Assembly (NCBI RefSeq): GCF_019059575.1
Contig: NW_024883018.1
Span: 1-64,000 of the forward strand
Length of the DNA: 64,000 nt
Origin: Amphibalanus amphitrite
Lineage: Eukaryota > Arthropoda > Thecostraca > Balanomorpha > Balanidae
Direction of reading: 5' to 3'
Shown here: positions 24,309 to 35,800 of the stretch, in pieces
Numbering within the stretch: position 1 is the first letter of the stretch
How the letters are laid out: each line of letters starts with the position of its first letter
Position numbers and translations under genes: made by a program
The notes under the pieces: model-generated
The model's input: the letters and a program-made list of their open reading frames with translations, nothing else
Told to the model about the DNA's origin: nothing
Databases searched by the model: none

Positions 24309-25850
24309 AATTAACATAACATAACATAACATGTATTCCATGTAACAGCAGGCCACTTGGGCCCAACGAGGTTACAGGTAGATGAACAAACACTGTATGT
24401 AAAACACGGTACAATTACACCATTTCATCGAACACTAGCCCACGCTGTTTATAATACAAGTCTAACTCATTTTTAAAATTACTTAAGGAGGAACTATTGA
24501 TAACTCTAGGAGGTAAACCGTTCCAAGCTTCTATGACCCTACTGGTAAAAAAGGACTGTCTTAACTTGGTTCTGGAAAATTTCTTTACTAGTTTGCACCC
24601 ATTTCCTCTCGTGGAATTTGTATTGAGTGTAAACATCTTCCCAAAATCTAACTTATCAATCCCTTTGTATATTTTAAAAAGTTCAATCAAATCCCCTCTT
24701 ATCCTGCGGTAATGAAGTGAAAACATATTTAAGGAAGCCAGGCGTTCTCTGTAGCTCATTTCACCCAGCCCACGAACCATCTTTGTTGCCCTCCTCTGCA
24801 CACGCTCCAAAAGTTTTATATCCTTTTTTAGAGACGAGTGGCATGCTTGTGCACAGTATTCGAGATGAGGCCGAACTAATGAACAATAGAGTCTTTTCAT
24901 CACTTCTTTACTTTTATATGATACATTTTTATTTATAACCCCCAACATTTTTAAAGCCTTTTTTCGAGCTTGCACATAATGGCCACTGAACTTCAGATCA
25001 TTTGTCACCAAAACACCCAAGTCCTTTTCTTCCCTCACAGTTGCCAACTTAGTTCCATTCAAATAATATGTATCGTTACTTTTTTCTCCCAGATGAAGAA
25101 CTTTGCATTTATCAGCATTAAATTCCATCTGCCATTCCTTGCTCCATTTTAAAAGAGCATCTAAGTCTGCCTGTAGTGCTCTTCTATCGTCATCTGAAGT
25201 AATATTTTTAGCTATCTTGATATCATCCGCGAATTTCCATATGTTACTTGTTAAGTCAGAGTCTATAAGATCTACAAAAATAATGAAAAGCAATGGTGCT
25301 AAAACAGTTCCCTGAGGCACACCACTCTTGACAGCTTTCCAGTCAGCTTGATGGCCATTTAGAATGACTCGCTGCCTGCGACCTACTAGCCAGGCCCCTA
25401 TCCATTTGAGAAGAGGACCATCTAAACCATGACGCTCTAATGTGATCAAGAGTCTTTTGTGTGGAACTTTATCGAATGCCTTACTGAAGTCCAAATAAAC
25501 TACTGATACACTGTTACTCCTGTCCAAAAGGTCTGTCGAATATTCAAGGAAATCTAATAAGTTTGTCAAACAGGAGCGTCCACTACAAAAACCATGTTGA
25601 GATGGAAGTAAAATCTCGTGTTCCTCAAAATGAGCAACTATTTGACGTTTTATGATTCTTTCTAGCACTTTACACACGACCGAACTTAAACTTACTGGTC
25701 TATAATTGCTCACTACAGTTTTGTTTCCACCTTTGAAGATTGGAATGACATTCGCACACTTCCAATCATCAGGAATTTCACCTGATTCTAATGACTCTTT
25801 AAAGATAATGTAAAGTGGAACAGATAATTCTCTTGCTCCCAATTGTCCAA
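24309..25850 (-). mobile_element. LINE (CR1/Jockey-like), 5'-truncated, intact RT C-terminal half
   Basis: An uninterrupted 475-codon frame (25842-24415) encodes non-LTR reverse transcriptase: IPDDWKCANVIPIFKGG, NYRPVSL, QHGFCSGRSC, LDFSKAFDKVPH, SGVPQGTVLAPLLF, the catalytic FADD (residues about 229-232), then the thumb (SLVRPHLEYC) and the C-terminal NGLPPRVINSSSL motif. The endonuclease and first ORF are missing, so it is a dead-on-arrival 5'-truncated copy, yet the frame is unbroken, meaning it is young. The 3' end has an ATGTT microsatellite tail (24313-24331). Confidence 0.9.
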
Positions 25851-26344
25851 TGTCCTGGGACTTATTTGTAAGAAAAAAAGATATGTCTCAAGATGCTGGT
25901 GTTTCACCTGTTGTGACAAAAGCCTGAAAACATTGCAGAAACTCACAGTCAGGACACAATCTTGTTGGACAATGCACGCATTTGTTCATTATATGCTTCG
26001 GCTCTACGATATAGGTATATCTTTAGCTCATGAACCCAAAATTCTAAAAAGAAATGATACGTTGGCGACTTGAAGGGAATAAGAGAATAACTGGCCTGCG
26101 CCATAATCGTTGCAATAGCGCAGCGATGGCAAATTCTTATCCCGCCATATTAAAGTTTTCCATTTATCAGAGGAAAGAAATACAATTTTCAAGAAAGCAT
26201 TTCATAATTAATGGTTTTGCAAAAGCTGATTTCATTTGGACGTTTTTGACATGTTTTTTTGTGATATATTTTATTTCAATAGTAAATAATTTTCATCTTG
26301 AAGAAATTTGTCTTTTTAACCTTGCAAAAAGTTGCACGTTCGTC

Positions 26345-26722
26345 AATCTAGCAGCAGATTGATATTCGCGAATCTGCTGCTGGTAGACAGGCATTCGCGG
26401 CTTCCGAATTTGCTGCTTTTGGCATGAAACAAAAGTTGGATTCTGAGCCCAGACTAACTTTAGCCCCTTTCGCATCAAATTCAATCCAAATCTCGACATA
26501 ATATGCCAGATACACTTCATTGTTCCTCTCATCCCAAGTGGGGACAAGCGACAAGAACACGACTCAAGTTCTTATTTTGCCTTTTTAGCAATGTCGGCTG
26601 AAGAGGGCTTACTTTTAAATCGTACCAGGCCCAGAAGCAGCATATTCGAGCCTCGAGGAACGGAGAATGCCTGTCTACCAGCAGCAGATTCGCGAATATC
26701 AATATCAATTGCTGCTAGATTA
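26345..26722. mobile_element. Fold-back MITE, 378 bp
   Basis: Arms of about 55 bp: ATTCGCGAATCTGCTGCTGG then TAGACAGGCATTC on the left, the inverse on the right. If the ends are taken as GCAGCA, both sides have TA as a target duplication. Non-coding. Confidence 0.6.
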
Positions 26723-27079
26723 ACCCAGTGCAACTGCTGTGACTGGTTGCGGCTGCGATAGCAACGCTCCATGTTAGATAGAACATATTACATAAAACGT
26801 TTTATCAACGTCAATGATAGCTCATATTGATGCTTCTTTGTTTTATTTTGCAAGGTTAGGCTCTTTCGATCTTGCGAGACCTTTGCAGACTGCAGAGTCG
26901 GGAGCATGATAATATAGGGAGAGACAGGGAGAGACTGGGGACACCGGGCACTGGGCAGTGGGCGGCCAACCTGCATGTAGGGCCCTGCATGGGGCTGAAT
27001 GGGGCTGCTAGGCGGCTGAGCCCGCCATGATAAACAGCTCACCCAGACCCACTGATGCTTTCTCACCGCACCTGAGCAT

Positions 27080-28130
27080 GCTTCTGGGGGAGCTACCTAC
27101 ACGCTTCGGATAGAGGTGACCGTCAAGGGTCTAGCCCGGACCAGGTTTTTAGAGTCCTTGAAGAATGAGGTGAAGGATTTGACTACCCTGGGGATGAAAA
27201 AGAGAGCATGTAATAGTTATTTTCGACGCTCATTGGCTCATTGGTCGGGGGAAGGGGCAAGTGGCCTAGCCAAGGGTGGCACAAGGAGCACCTGTCCTCT
27301 ACCATCCCCACTTAGGGGCCCCTGACGCCCGGCTCTTTGGCTCGTCGGAGTTTTAAGTGCCGAGTCTTCTCCCGGGGCCGGGGTCTCCAATTACCCACTC
27401 CGGCTCCTGAGAGATCCGTCAGGTTCTTGAAGCCGCACACAGGCACCCAACTCCTGAGGACACCGGATGCGCCCCAAGGGCCCCGCACAGGCTTTTTTGA
27501 AGCTCAAAAGCAGTCCCCGAGAGCCCTAGCTGATATCTGAGAAATAGCTCCCTGATAGCATTCAGAACCATTCAGAAGAACCCAAGTCAATCACCAGACG
27601 CATGTATCTAAAGACCCACATATCTCTAAGGGTCTCTTCAGCCGTCTTTGAGGGCCACACCCATGTCAAGGGGCCCTACGTCAGGCTCTAGGGGCCCCAG
27701 GTGAACCTTTGAGGGCAAATATTGCGCAGGTCTCCGAAGGTCCGCACTCCGCGCAGATCTTTTAGGGCCCGCGCAAATCTCTGAGCGGTTTCGCTGGCCT
27801 CTGACAGAAAAGACGAGTTTCTGAAGCCCTAAACGATCTCCTGCGGAGTGTCGGCAGTCGGCACCGTGTGGTCACGTGCAACTCTGTGGGTCACCCCTTG
27901 ACCTGACTTCCAATGGCCCCACATAGGGCCCAGAGAGGCTTAGGGCCCATAGAGGCTTCAGGTGCCGAAAGAAAAAGCCCCTGTCAGGTGGCCTACAACT
28001 TCTTTTTAAAAAAGTTAAAAAAGTTAAAAAAAGTTTTTTTTTAAGTTTAAAAGTTAAAAAACATCGTGCCAGGGCTGTTACGAAAAATAAGTGGCCTAAA
28101 TCCAATGAGAAAACAGGATTTGGGGGTACC
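27080..28130. other. Interior of hAT 1: decayed GC-rich repeats, no gene
   Basis: Rich in AGGGCCCC and CTCTGAGG motifs, similar in style to the repeat-filled interior of hAT 2 (37670-41442). No supported frame. Confidence 0.45.
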
Positions 28131-28653
28131 TTAGGTTTGGCCCCCTCCCTGGTGTGCCCCCCGCCCGCGCTCAAGCTCTGGATCCGCCAGTGAAAGCACC
28201 CCCTGGCATTTTGACAATTCTCCACCTATGGAAAAAGAAACTGCTAATCTTCTGTACCAGTCGCTTTTTGTGGCCACTATCGGAATTTTGTTTATTCGCC
28301 GCGCCGCGCCACTTTCGTAGTTAGGCACTTCTGCTTAGCTGGCTTTCTGCTGTTTTTAATATATTGTTTTAATAAAGGATGGTCATCAATATCAATTTTG
28401 TTTTTTCAGAAATAATTTTTAATTCAACATAATTGTTTTGTAATTTCTCGTAAAAAAAATAAGTGTTGACATGAAATTGTAATTTGTAGGACGCTTGATA
28501 AATTACGGTAACTACGCAAATGTGCTTAGTTACGGAGGTGTAAACAATTCCAGTTGTGGCTTTGTGAAACGGCTTTATTTGCGCTCCGTAGTTTGAAAGG
28601 GTGTGAATTACGGAAAGGTGTAAGTTACGGCAGAGCTTTATGAAACGAGGCCC

Positions 28654-29605
28654 ATGACCTATTTGAAGGATCTATCTTACCGTAAAAAACTTTTCGGCCG
28701 ATGCAGTTAATAATAAATATTGTTTTCCAGTTCCTGGCGTGTGACAAGCAAAAAGTGGAATGAAATTGAAAGGAAGATGAAAGAGCACCTACGCGCAGCG
28801 CCTTTACGACAGCGCAGGGTGGCCACTGAGCACGCATTGCGGAAGTCAATTTTCCGTCACCGCACAACATATGTATACCAAACTATTTTCTTTCACCATT
28901 CTCTTTTTGGGGATTGAAAGGGGAATACAAGCAGCTATGCACTTAAAACTTGAGTTATAAAAAGGTAACGGCGTTTCACAGATTTGAGCCAGCCTCTGTC
29001 CTCGGCAGCTTTACACAACCTTCCACACACGTACACAACCAAGTCCGCACATTTGGTCAGTATATTTTCTCTCTCCGTGCGGGGAGCCCCGGGTCGCCAC
29101 CCTGGGCCACCCGGAATGTCGTGACATAGTGAGTTCAGTCGTTCTCAGGCACAAGCGGCTAATTCAGAAGGCGACATCCCTTCGGCAGAGATCGAATAGG
29201 CGAGTGATCCCACCCTTCGCCGTCTCTTGGTCATTCGGACGCGCCGCCATTGCGAACAATTTCGCAGAGTAACCACAGAAGCACATAACGTACCCGCCCA
29301 CGGCGAAACGCGATCATCTGGCCTGTCAGTCTGCTCTGCAGAAGCACTGCGATACGTAGAGCAGCTACTAGCGTCCAGTCTGGACTGCTGTACGCCCGAC
29401 TACGTCAAGGCGGGCGCGTGTCCACATCCATACAGCGGACTGGGGGAACCCAATACACGTCTGACGACTGTGCAGCAGGCCGACGCGATGCCAGGCACAG
29501 GGCGCAGTTCTGATCAGCCCACACCAACATACACAGCCGCCGGCCGGACCGTCACGGGCGGGCGGGCGGGCGCTCAATTTAGCACCGCCTGCGGGCCGGA
29601 CCGCC
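28654..29605. other. 3' flank of CLIC; no gene called
   Basis: Downstream of the CLIC stop on the minus strand. No AATAAA close to the stop; one candidate (28570-28576, minus) is about 1.1 kb away. The 198-codon plus-strand frame overlapping CLIC exon 6 is not credible. Confidence 0.4.
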
Positions 29606-29750
29606 CGAGGTACCGGCGGCCGTCTGCCCGGGTCTGCGCGGGGTACCGGCGGCGGTCAGCTGGACCGACCGCGGGGTACCGGCAGCCGTGTGCTGGACCG
29701 GCCGCGGGGGACGGGCGGCCGTCAGTCGACCTGGACCGATGGCGGGATCG
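29606..29750. repeat. About 35-bp minisatellite at the CLIC stop codon
   Basis: About four units built from GGTACCGGC, GGCCGTC, CTGGACCG and CCGCGGG. The first unit overlaps the last CLIC codons and stop. Confidence 0.75.
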
Positions 29751-29802
29751 AGGTGGTAAACGAGGGCGTCTCCAGTTCCTCGTGCTTCTTCATCTTGGTG
29801 CG
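29722..29802 (-). CDS. Clic: CLIC exon 6 (last)
   Basis: Acceptor TTTCAG|CGC, 26 codons (RTKMKKHEELETP...PSVQVD) and TGA at 29724-29722. The stop region is the seed of the adjacent minisatellite. Confidence 0.9.
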   Translation of the reverse strand, partial: RTKMKKHEELETPSFTTSIPPSVQVD

Positions 29803-32800
29803 CTGAAACACGACAGAAGTTAGGTATAGAATGGTGCGGGAAAAGAGTCGGACACGGACTCTTGCAGTGAGAAAAATAATTGGTAAACGGCACGGCATGG
29901 CAAGGAATAAATGATATGGGTCGGAATGGAGGATTGCAAGCCTAGGTTTAAAAAGGATCCCAAAATAAACCCTAGATTGTTTAATGAACATCGCCCTACC
30001 AAAATCTGGCATACATTTATAAAAAATAAGGCTTCAGAAAAGGGGCTTATTATATCCTGCAAACCTCTTACCAAAATAATGGAACTCACCAACCGACGTG
30101 GTTCCAGTGCCGCCTTTGAGTCATCTCCTGGATGGCCGTAAAGGCGACAGCAATGTCACGAACTTTGGTCAGAGACAGACAGCCGGGCCGGCGGCGGCGT
30201 TTCTTTGCTCTGCCCGGGGAATGAAATCGACCCCGCGCGACTCTGACCGTCCCCCATCCGTTAGCGCTGCTGGCGCGCGGAAGGCAGCCGCGACAGCGGT
30301 CCCGCAGACAAGGCTGGACGGTCGTGCCGTATATAGGACAAACGGCGCACCAAAGTAACCCAGCCGGTGATCAGCGCCCTGATGGGAGCTGGCATCACGA
30401 GCGCGCGGCTCAATCGCCGACCGAGATTGGACGGTAAACTGTGCTCGGCCGACCTGCGGCTGGCAGCCGGGCCGATTCATAACACAACATTGGTCACCGA
30501 GCGCCTCCCGGCAGGCCGCGTCAACCTCTCTGTGAGGACGGCCAGAATTTAACAAGATCTATGGACTGAATATGATTTGTGTGCCGTCTGAGGCTGCGGC
30601 CGTGACGCCGGATGTGCGGCTCGAAAATAGCCCAGCACCGTCTGAATACGAACTGCGTCACCAAAATGTGGGAAAATGCGAAAGGTCATTGGTCGGAAAC
30701 GGCATGGGGACAGGCAATGTGAACGCGCCATAACGTCAGTAGGCGTGGATAGGAATAGCAATACGCCGCCAGTATCAAACGCTAGCGGCAATAACAATGT
30801 AGCTACCAAACATAAAAGAAAGCACGCATGACCTGGAAGTCGGAAACATAAGCATAATCAAAACGAATGTTCGCGTGAGCATTGCAATTAAATACTATTG
30901 CAAACTACTAGAGTAGCCATGGTGGGCAATTTATGAAACGGTTGCATTGCATGTCCAAATAGACTGCCTTTAATATGAAACCATGCACTTCACCATTCAC
31001 GCATTCAGAAAATAATCAACTTCGGTGCTCGCATAGCGTGTGGCCTGAGCCGGCGCGAACATGTAACCCCAGCACTGCAGGAGCTAGCCTGGAAATGTGT
31101 TGACGACCTGATTTGCGATCATGATCTCACCATTGTACGACATCTGCTGACCTCAGCTAACGCCCCTGAGATCTTGCGTAATAAGCTGGTCTTAAGATCT
31201 GACGAGTCTACCAGATGTACTCGTGCGACCGAGAATGGACTATTGAATCTGCCTCGTGTCAAAACCGAGCTCGCCCGCCGTGGCTTCCTTTTTCGTGCTA
31301 GTAAGGAATGGAATGGTGTTTAGTGGTTTTTAGTGTGCTTGTACTTTTGCTATGTGGTTTTAACTAGATATTCTATATTTTTATTTCGCATTGTATATGA
31401 CGTGGAAGTCACAAAACCCATTGTATGGAGACTCCGAATAAACGTCTGTCTGTCTGTCTGTCTGTCTGTCACCATAAACGGAGAAGTAACTTCGCTCGCT
31501 TCGGCATCAACAAGCAGCAGTGGCCCGCCGCATGTTTTGTGAGTCAGTATTATCCCGCGACCTGGTGGGGGGGGGGCTATTTTTTGCCCCCCCTCCAAAC
31601 TTTTCGATATATCTCCAGAACCGCTGCGCCGATTGTCACCAAACTTTCAGTACCCTCCCGGACATCAATTTTACACATTGTGACCAAAAATTTTTCCAAA
31701 GGCTATGATAGGTTGGCCGGAAATGACGTCAGAGTGACGTCATGTTCTGCCGTTTTCGACCCAAAAAAGGGTTTCGCGGGAAGAGCTGTCAGGCCTATAG
31801 CTTTGCAAATACAGAAAAATGATAAAGACATAAAAGCTGTAGATTGGACAGGGCTACAAAACTCCTATCTCGGATTTATGAATTTTTGGATTTTGATCCC
31901 CAAAAATCAAAAAATAGATTTTTTGGATAAAATAATCGAAAAATCCAAAAAGTTTTTTGAATTTCGCAAAAAACGGAATATGTGTGATAGTCCTTACCGC
32001 CTTCCATCTACATACCAAATTTGAGATTGATACCTCTTTTTTTGGCGAAGTTATAGCGAAAAAAACTGTTCAAAATTGATGACGTCAAATTTTCAAACTC
32101 AATTTTTAGCAATTCTAGACCCCGTAGCACAAAACAAAGACCACCATTAGACTCCCCGTGACGAGCTGCATCGAATCAATACCCATTTTATGCAAAAATA
32201 TCAACTTTGAAATTTGACCTTTTATGACCTGACCTTGACCTGACCTTCACCAGAAAGTGACCTAAACCGTACCTGATGGTCTTATAACCAACACCATTGA
32301 GTTGGAAATGAAAAAACTGGCCATAAAACATGCATCGCACAACCTTAGTAGAGTTGGGTTCATGTGGTGACCCTTGGTGACCTTTGGTGACCTGACCTGT
32401 GACCTGACCTGGTATGACCAGTGACCTCTAATAGCAACATATGTACTAGACAACTGACGCCCTACCGCTGATTCTCGACAAAATGCGTTTTCCTCGGTGT
32501 TATAGCGCATTCCCTAGAAGACCCGTGAACGGTGAAACATTTCATCTTTGACCTGACCTGTGACGTCATCGGTGACCCCGAGGTCAATGAAATTTGATTT
32601 CCTTCGACAAATTTGACAGGCCTTTCCAACGCCGTTTGAATTTTGCGGATCCGTCCAGTAGTTTCGGAGATACGAGGGGGGGCAAAAAATAGCCCCCCCC
32701 CCCCCACCAGGTCGCGTTATAAACAGACCCCACCAGGGCGCGGGTTATGCAGCTTATGCTGAATGTGTGGTGTTACGCTAACTCGCTGTAGGTTAGTCGA

Positions 32801-35800
32801 GTCGTGTGATTAGCCGAGCTCACATGGAAAGGAGTCCCTTGTTTGTCTCCCGAATGTCCTCATCTGACCTGCTGCAGCTTGTAGTGGTTGATCATGTCCT
32901 GGTGCTAAGTGAGTCAGTGCGTGTATCACCGACCTGCTGCAGCTTGTATATAGTGTGGTGTATCATTGACCTGCTGCAGCTTGTAGTTAGTGTGGTGTAT
33001 CATTGACCTGCTGCAGCTTGTAGTTAGTGTGGCGTATCATTGACCTGCTGCAGCTTGTAGTTAGTGTGGTGTATCATTGACCTGCTGCAGCTTGTAGTGT
33101 GGTGTATCGCTGACCTGCTGCAGCTTGCAGTACCGCGTATCACTGTCCTGCTGCAGCTTATACAGGGTGTTTCATAAAATGAGTGTTCATTTTAAATGTA
33201 CCATTGGAGGATCTTAAATAAAACAATGATCGATAATTTTATATGAGCATTGTTGCAAAAAAATTGGCTTTTTTATCTGTGCAAAAACTATCCTAAAGCA
33301 TTCAGTCTCATGGCCGCCATCTGCCGCGATGTCAGCAGCACAGATGCGATGCACTGCGCCGTTCACACAAGGAGAGGCAGTTTGGGCAGTCGCAGAATAT
33401 GGTAGGCTGAGAAACATGTAGTATGGTGTATTGTATCTGACTGACCTGCTGCAGCTTGTAGAGTGGTGTATCACTGACCTGCTGCAGCTTGTATTACCGT
33501 GTACCACTGCCCTGCTGCAGCTTATAGTATGGTGTATTGTATCTGACTGACCTGCTGCAGCTTGTAGTGGTTGATGATGTCCTGGTCGGCTGGACACGAC
33601 TGTGTGAACGCGTCCAGCAGGTACATGTGGTGCATGTAGCGCCACAGGTTCTCGAACTCGGCCGGAATCTCAAACTCCTGGAAAAACTTCCCTGCAAACG
33701 AGCACACAGAAACCACAACGGTCAAATACCACCTTCTCCGCACAAACGTATACACACATCTTAAAGAACGTCATCCCATTCCATCGTCTACAACCTACCA
33801 CGACAGAATCGGGTCACACCCTGAACCGACGGCGCTACTACGGCGCCGTGAGCACCTCCCCATCAGCGTATCGGCGCCGTCACCACATCGTGGCCAATAC
33901 CGCCCTCCCCCGCGAGCCATGGCACCGAGCGTCACCCCCCCCCCCCCCCGCCGACTAATGACTCGCCCTCCATCCTGGCAGGGCGGCGACAAATCTCGTC
34001 CCTGGGCCGTTCGGCGGCGGCGTCTGTCCGCCAACGGCCACTGCACTCACCGACCGAGCGGCGGCACTTGGGCACACGGCGTGAAAAAGCTGCACAAACT
34101 CGGACCGAAACACGGCAAAAACGGAGACCGTGACGCAGGAAATCAATGTAAAAAGTGGTTGTGACATAGAAAATCATAGGAATTGTGATCTTACACCGTT
34201 CCATTTCATATAACGCTTGAACATTTTCCATAAAACATGGTAAGCCGCGCAGTGATGTTGAGGTTTTCGCTGATTTTTCCCATCAAAGGACGACACCGGA
34301 ATCCAGGGTAATGGTCGCCGACGTGAGAGACGAGGGTGGCAGCGGATGGTGCGCGGGCGGCGCCGCGACCCGGCCGCAGTCTCGAGCGGGGCCATCAGCG
34401 AGTTACGAGCGGCGGCGGGCCGACCGCGACGCCGATCATGGTCATGGCGCCGGTGGCGGGGGTTACGGGGAAAGGTCACAGGTCAACGGGGAGGGGAACA
34501 GGTCACAGGCATGCCACAGGTCGTCGCCCAAGGGAAAGGTCAAATGTCGTTGGGAGAGGCATCAAGCTATAGTGAGTTACTGGTCTAGGAAAGTGTCATA
34601 GTTGATTGAGTAACTTCACATGCTTCGGAAAAAGTTCACAAAACACAAAAAGTCCGAGGGAGAGGGTACAGGTCGCCGATGGAAAGTTCAGCAGTCACTG
34701 GAAAGGTTCACGAAGGGGCGAGAGGTCGCTTGGGGATCTACAGACGGAAACAATGGCGCATAGGAGATAATATTTGGGAAGAAAGAAGAAAGTTTAGCTG
34801 CGTGAGGATTCCAGGTCCACTGTCCAGCATTGTCAATGAGTCGGTAATAGGCAAAAGCCTTATTGCTCTGCTATAACGGACCAGTAGTCACAGGTCAGTA
34901 GCCGACACATCCAATGGACCACTCTATCCTGACGGGGAAGACGCCAGAGCCGGCCGCTGCGCCCGTACCTGCCACCCGGATGTGCTGCAGCTTGGGCATC
35001 AGCTCGCAGTCGAAGCAGCACAACGTGTCGCCCGTCAGGAAGCGCGTCTTCTTCTGTCCCAGGTGCTCGTCGATCTTCCGCAGCACGGAGAGCAGCACCT
35101 GCTTCGAGTGGTCGTCCCCCTTCAGCAGCATCAGCTTGAATTTCTGTGGGTCAGAGCGGCAGGGTGCAGTGGTTAGATCGCGGTAAGAATGGTAGAGCAG
35201 CGAAAGGCCAGACGAATATAACAGCGATGGGCCCGGTGATATATTCCGGAATGACTGGAACATCGCCGGTGCCTGTCAGTGGCTTTTTCGACAGACACTT
35301 TTCGTCGGTGACAGACACTTTTGGTAGTCATACGAGGTATCAGAGGTATCAGTTAACCCGCGCCCCGTAGGGGGGGGGCCGAAACGGCCCCCCCCCTGTC
35401 CTTTTCGGTCGATATCTCCTAAACGGCTGGAGATATCGCCACCAAACTTTCAGGACCCCTCCGGGCATCAATTTTGCACATTGTGACCAAAGATTTCTCC
35501 AGAGGCTATGATAGGTTGGCCACAAATGACGTCAGAGTGACGTCATGTTCTGTCATTTTCGACCGAAAAAAGACCTTCGCGAGAAGACCTGTCAGGACTA
35601 CAGCTTTGAAGATACAGAAAAATGATCAAGACATAAAAGGTGTAGAATTGACAGGGCTACAAAACTGCTATCTCGAATTTTTGAAATTTTTGAGTTTTGA
35701 CCCCCAAAAATCAAAAAAGCATTTTTTTGGATATATTCGCCAAAAAATCCAAAAAGTTTTTTGAGTTTCGAAAAAACCGGAATATATGTGATAGTGCCTA

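Larger units (their letters stand above)
24027..28230. mobile_element. hAT-type element 1 with 8-bp duplication
   Basis: Ends CAGGGGCGGAGAATT (left) and the inverse of CATAGGTGGAGAATT (right). A perfect 8-bp target duplication GAAAAAGA lies at 24019-24026 and 28231-28238. TIRs starting CA and 8-bp duplications are the hAT signature. The interior holds a LINE (24309-25850), a fold-back MITE (26345-26722) and a GC-rich decayed repeat block (27080-27860). No hAT transposase was recognised, so it is non-autonomous or gutted. Confidence 0.9.
23670..28653. mobile_element. TIR element with GGGCCTCGTTTCATAAA ends, host of a nested hAT
   Basis: Perfect 17-bp inverted ends GGGCCTCGTTTCATAAA at 23670-23686 and 28637-28653. 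Subterminal TTACGG/CCGTAA-type motifs repeat on both sides (23699, 23807, 28509, 28612). Without the nested hAT and one duplication it would be about 0.77 kb. I found no convincing target duplication. The superfamily is unknown; GGGCC-starting ends resemble Harbinger or ISL2EU elements. Confidence 0.65.

Noticed and set aside
29227-29823. 198-codon plus-strand frame
   Set aside because: Overlaps CLIC exon 6 antisense and the adjacent minisatellite; no domain.
31554-32716. Q1 ending at 32716 with CGCG|TTAT
   Set aside because: That is the inner tip copy; the outer tip CACCAGGGCGCGGG with TTAT at 32745 matches the left tip better and the layout of the other elements.
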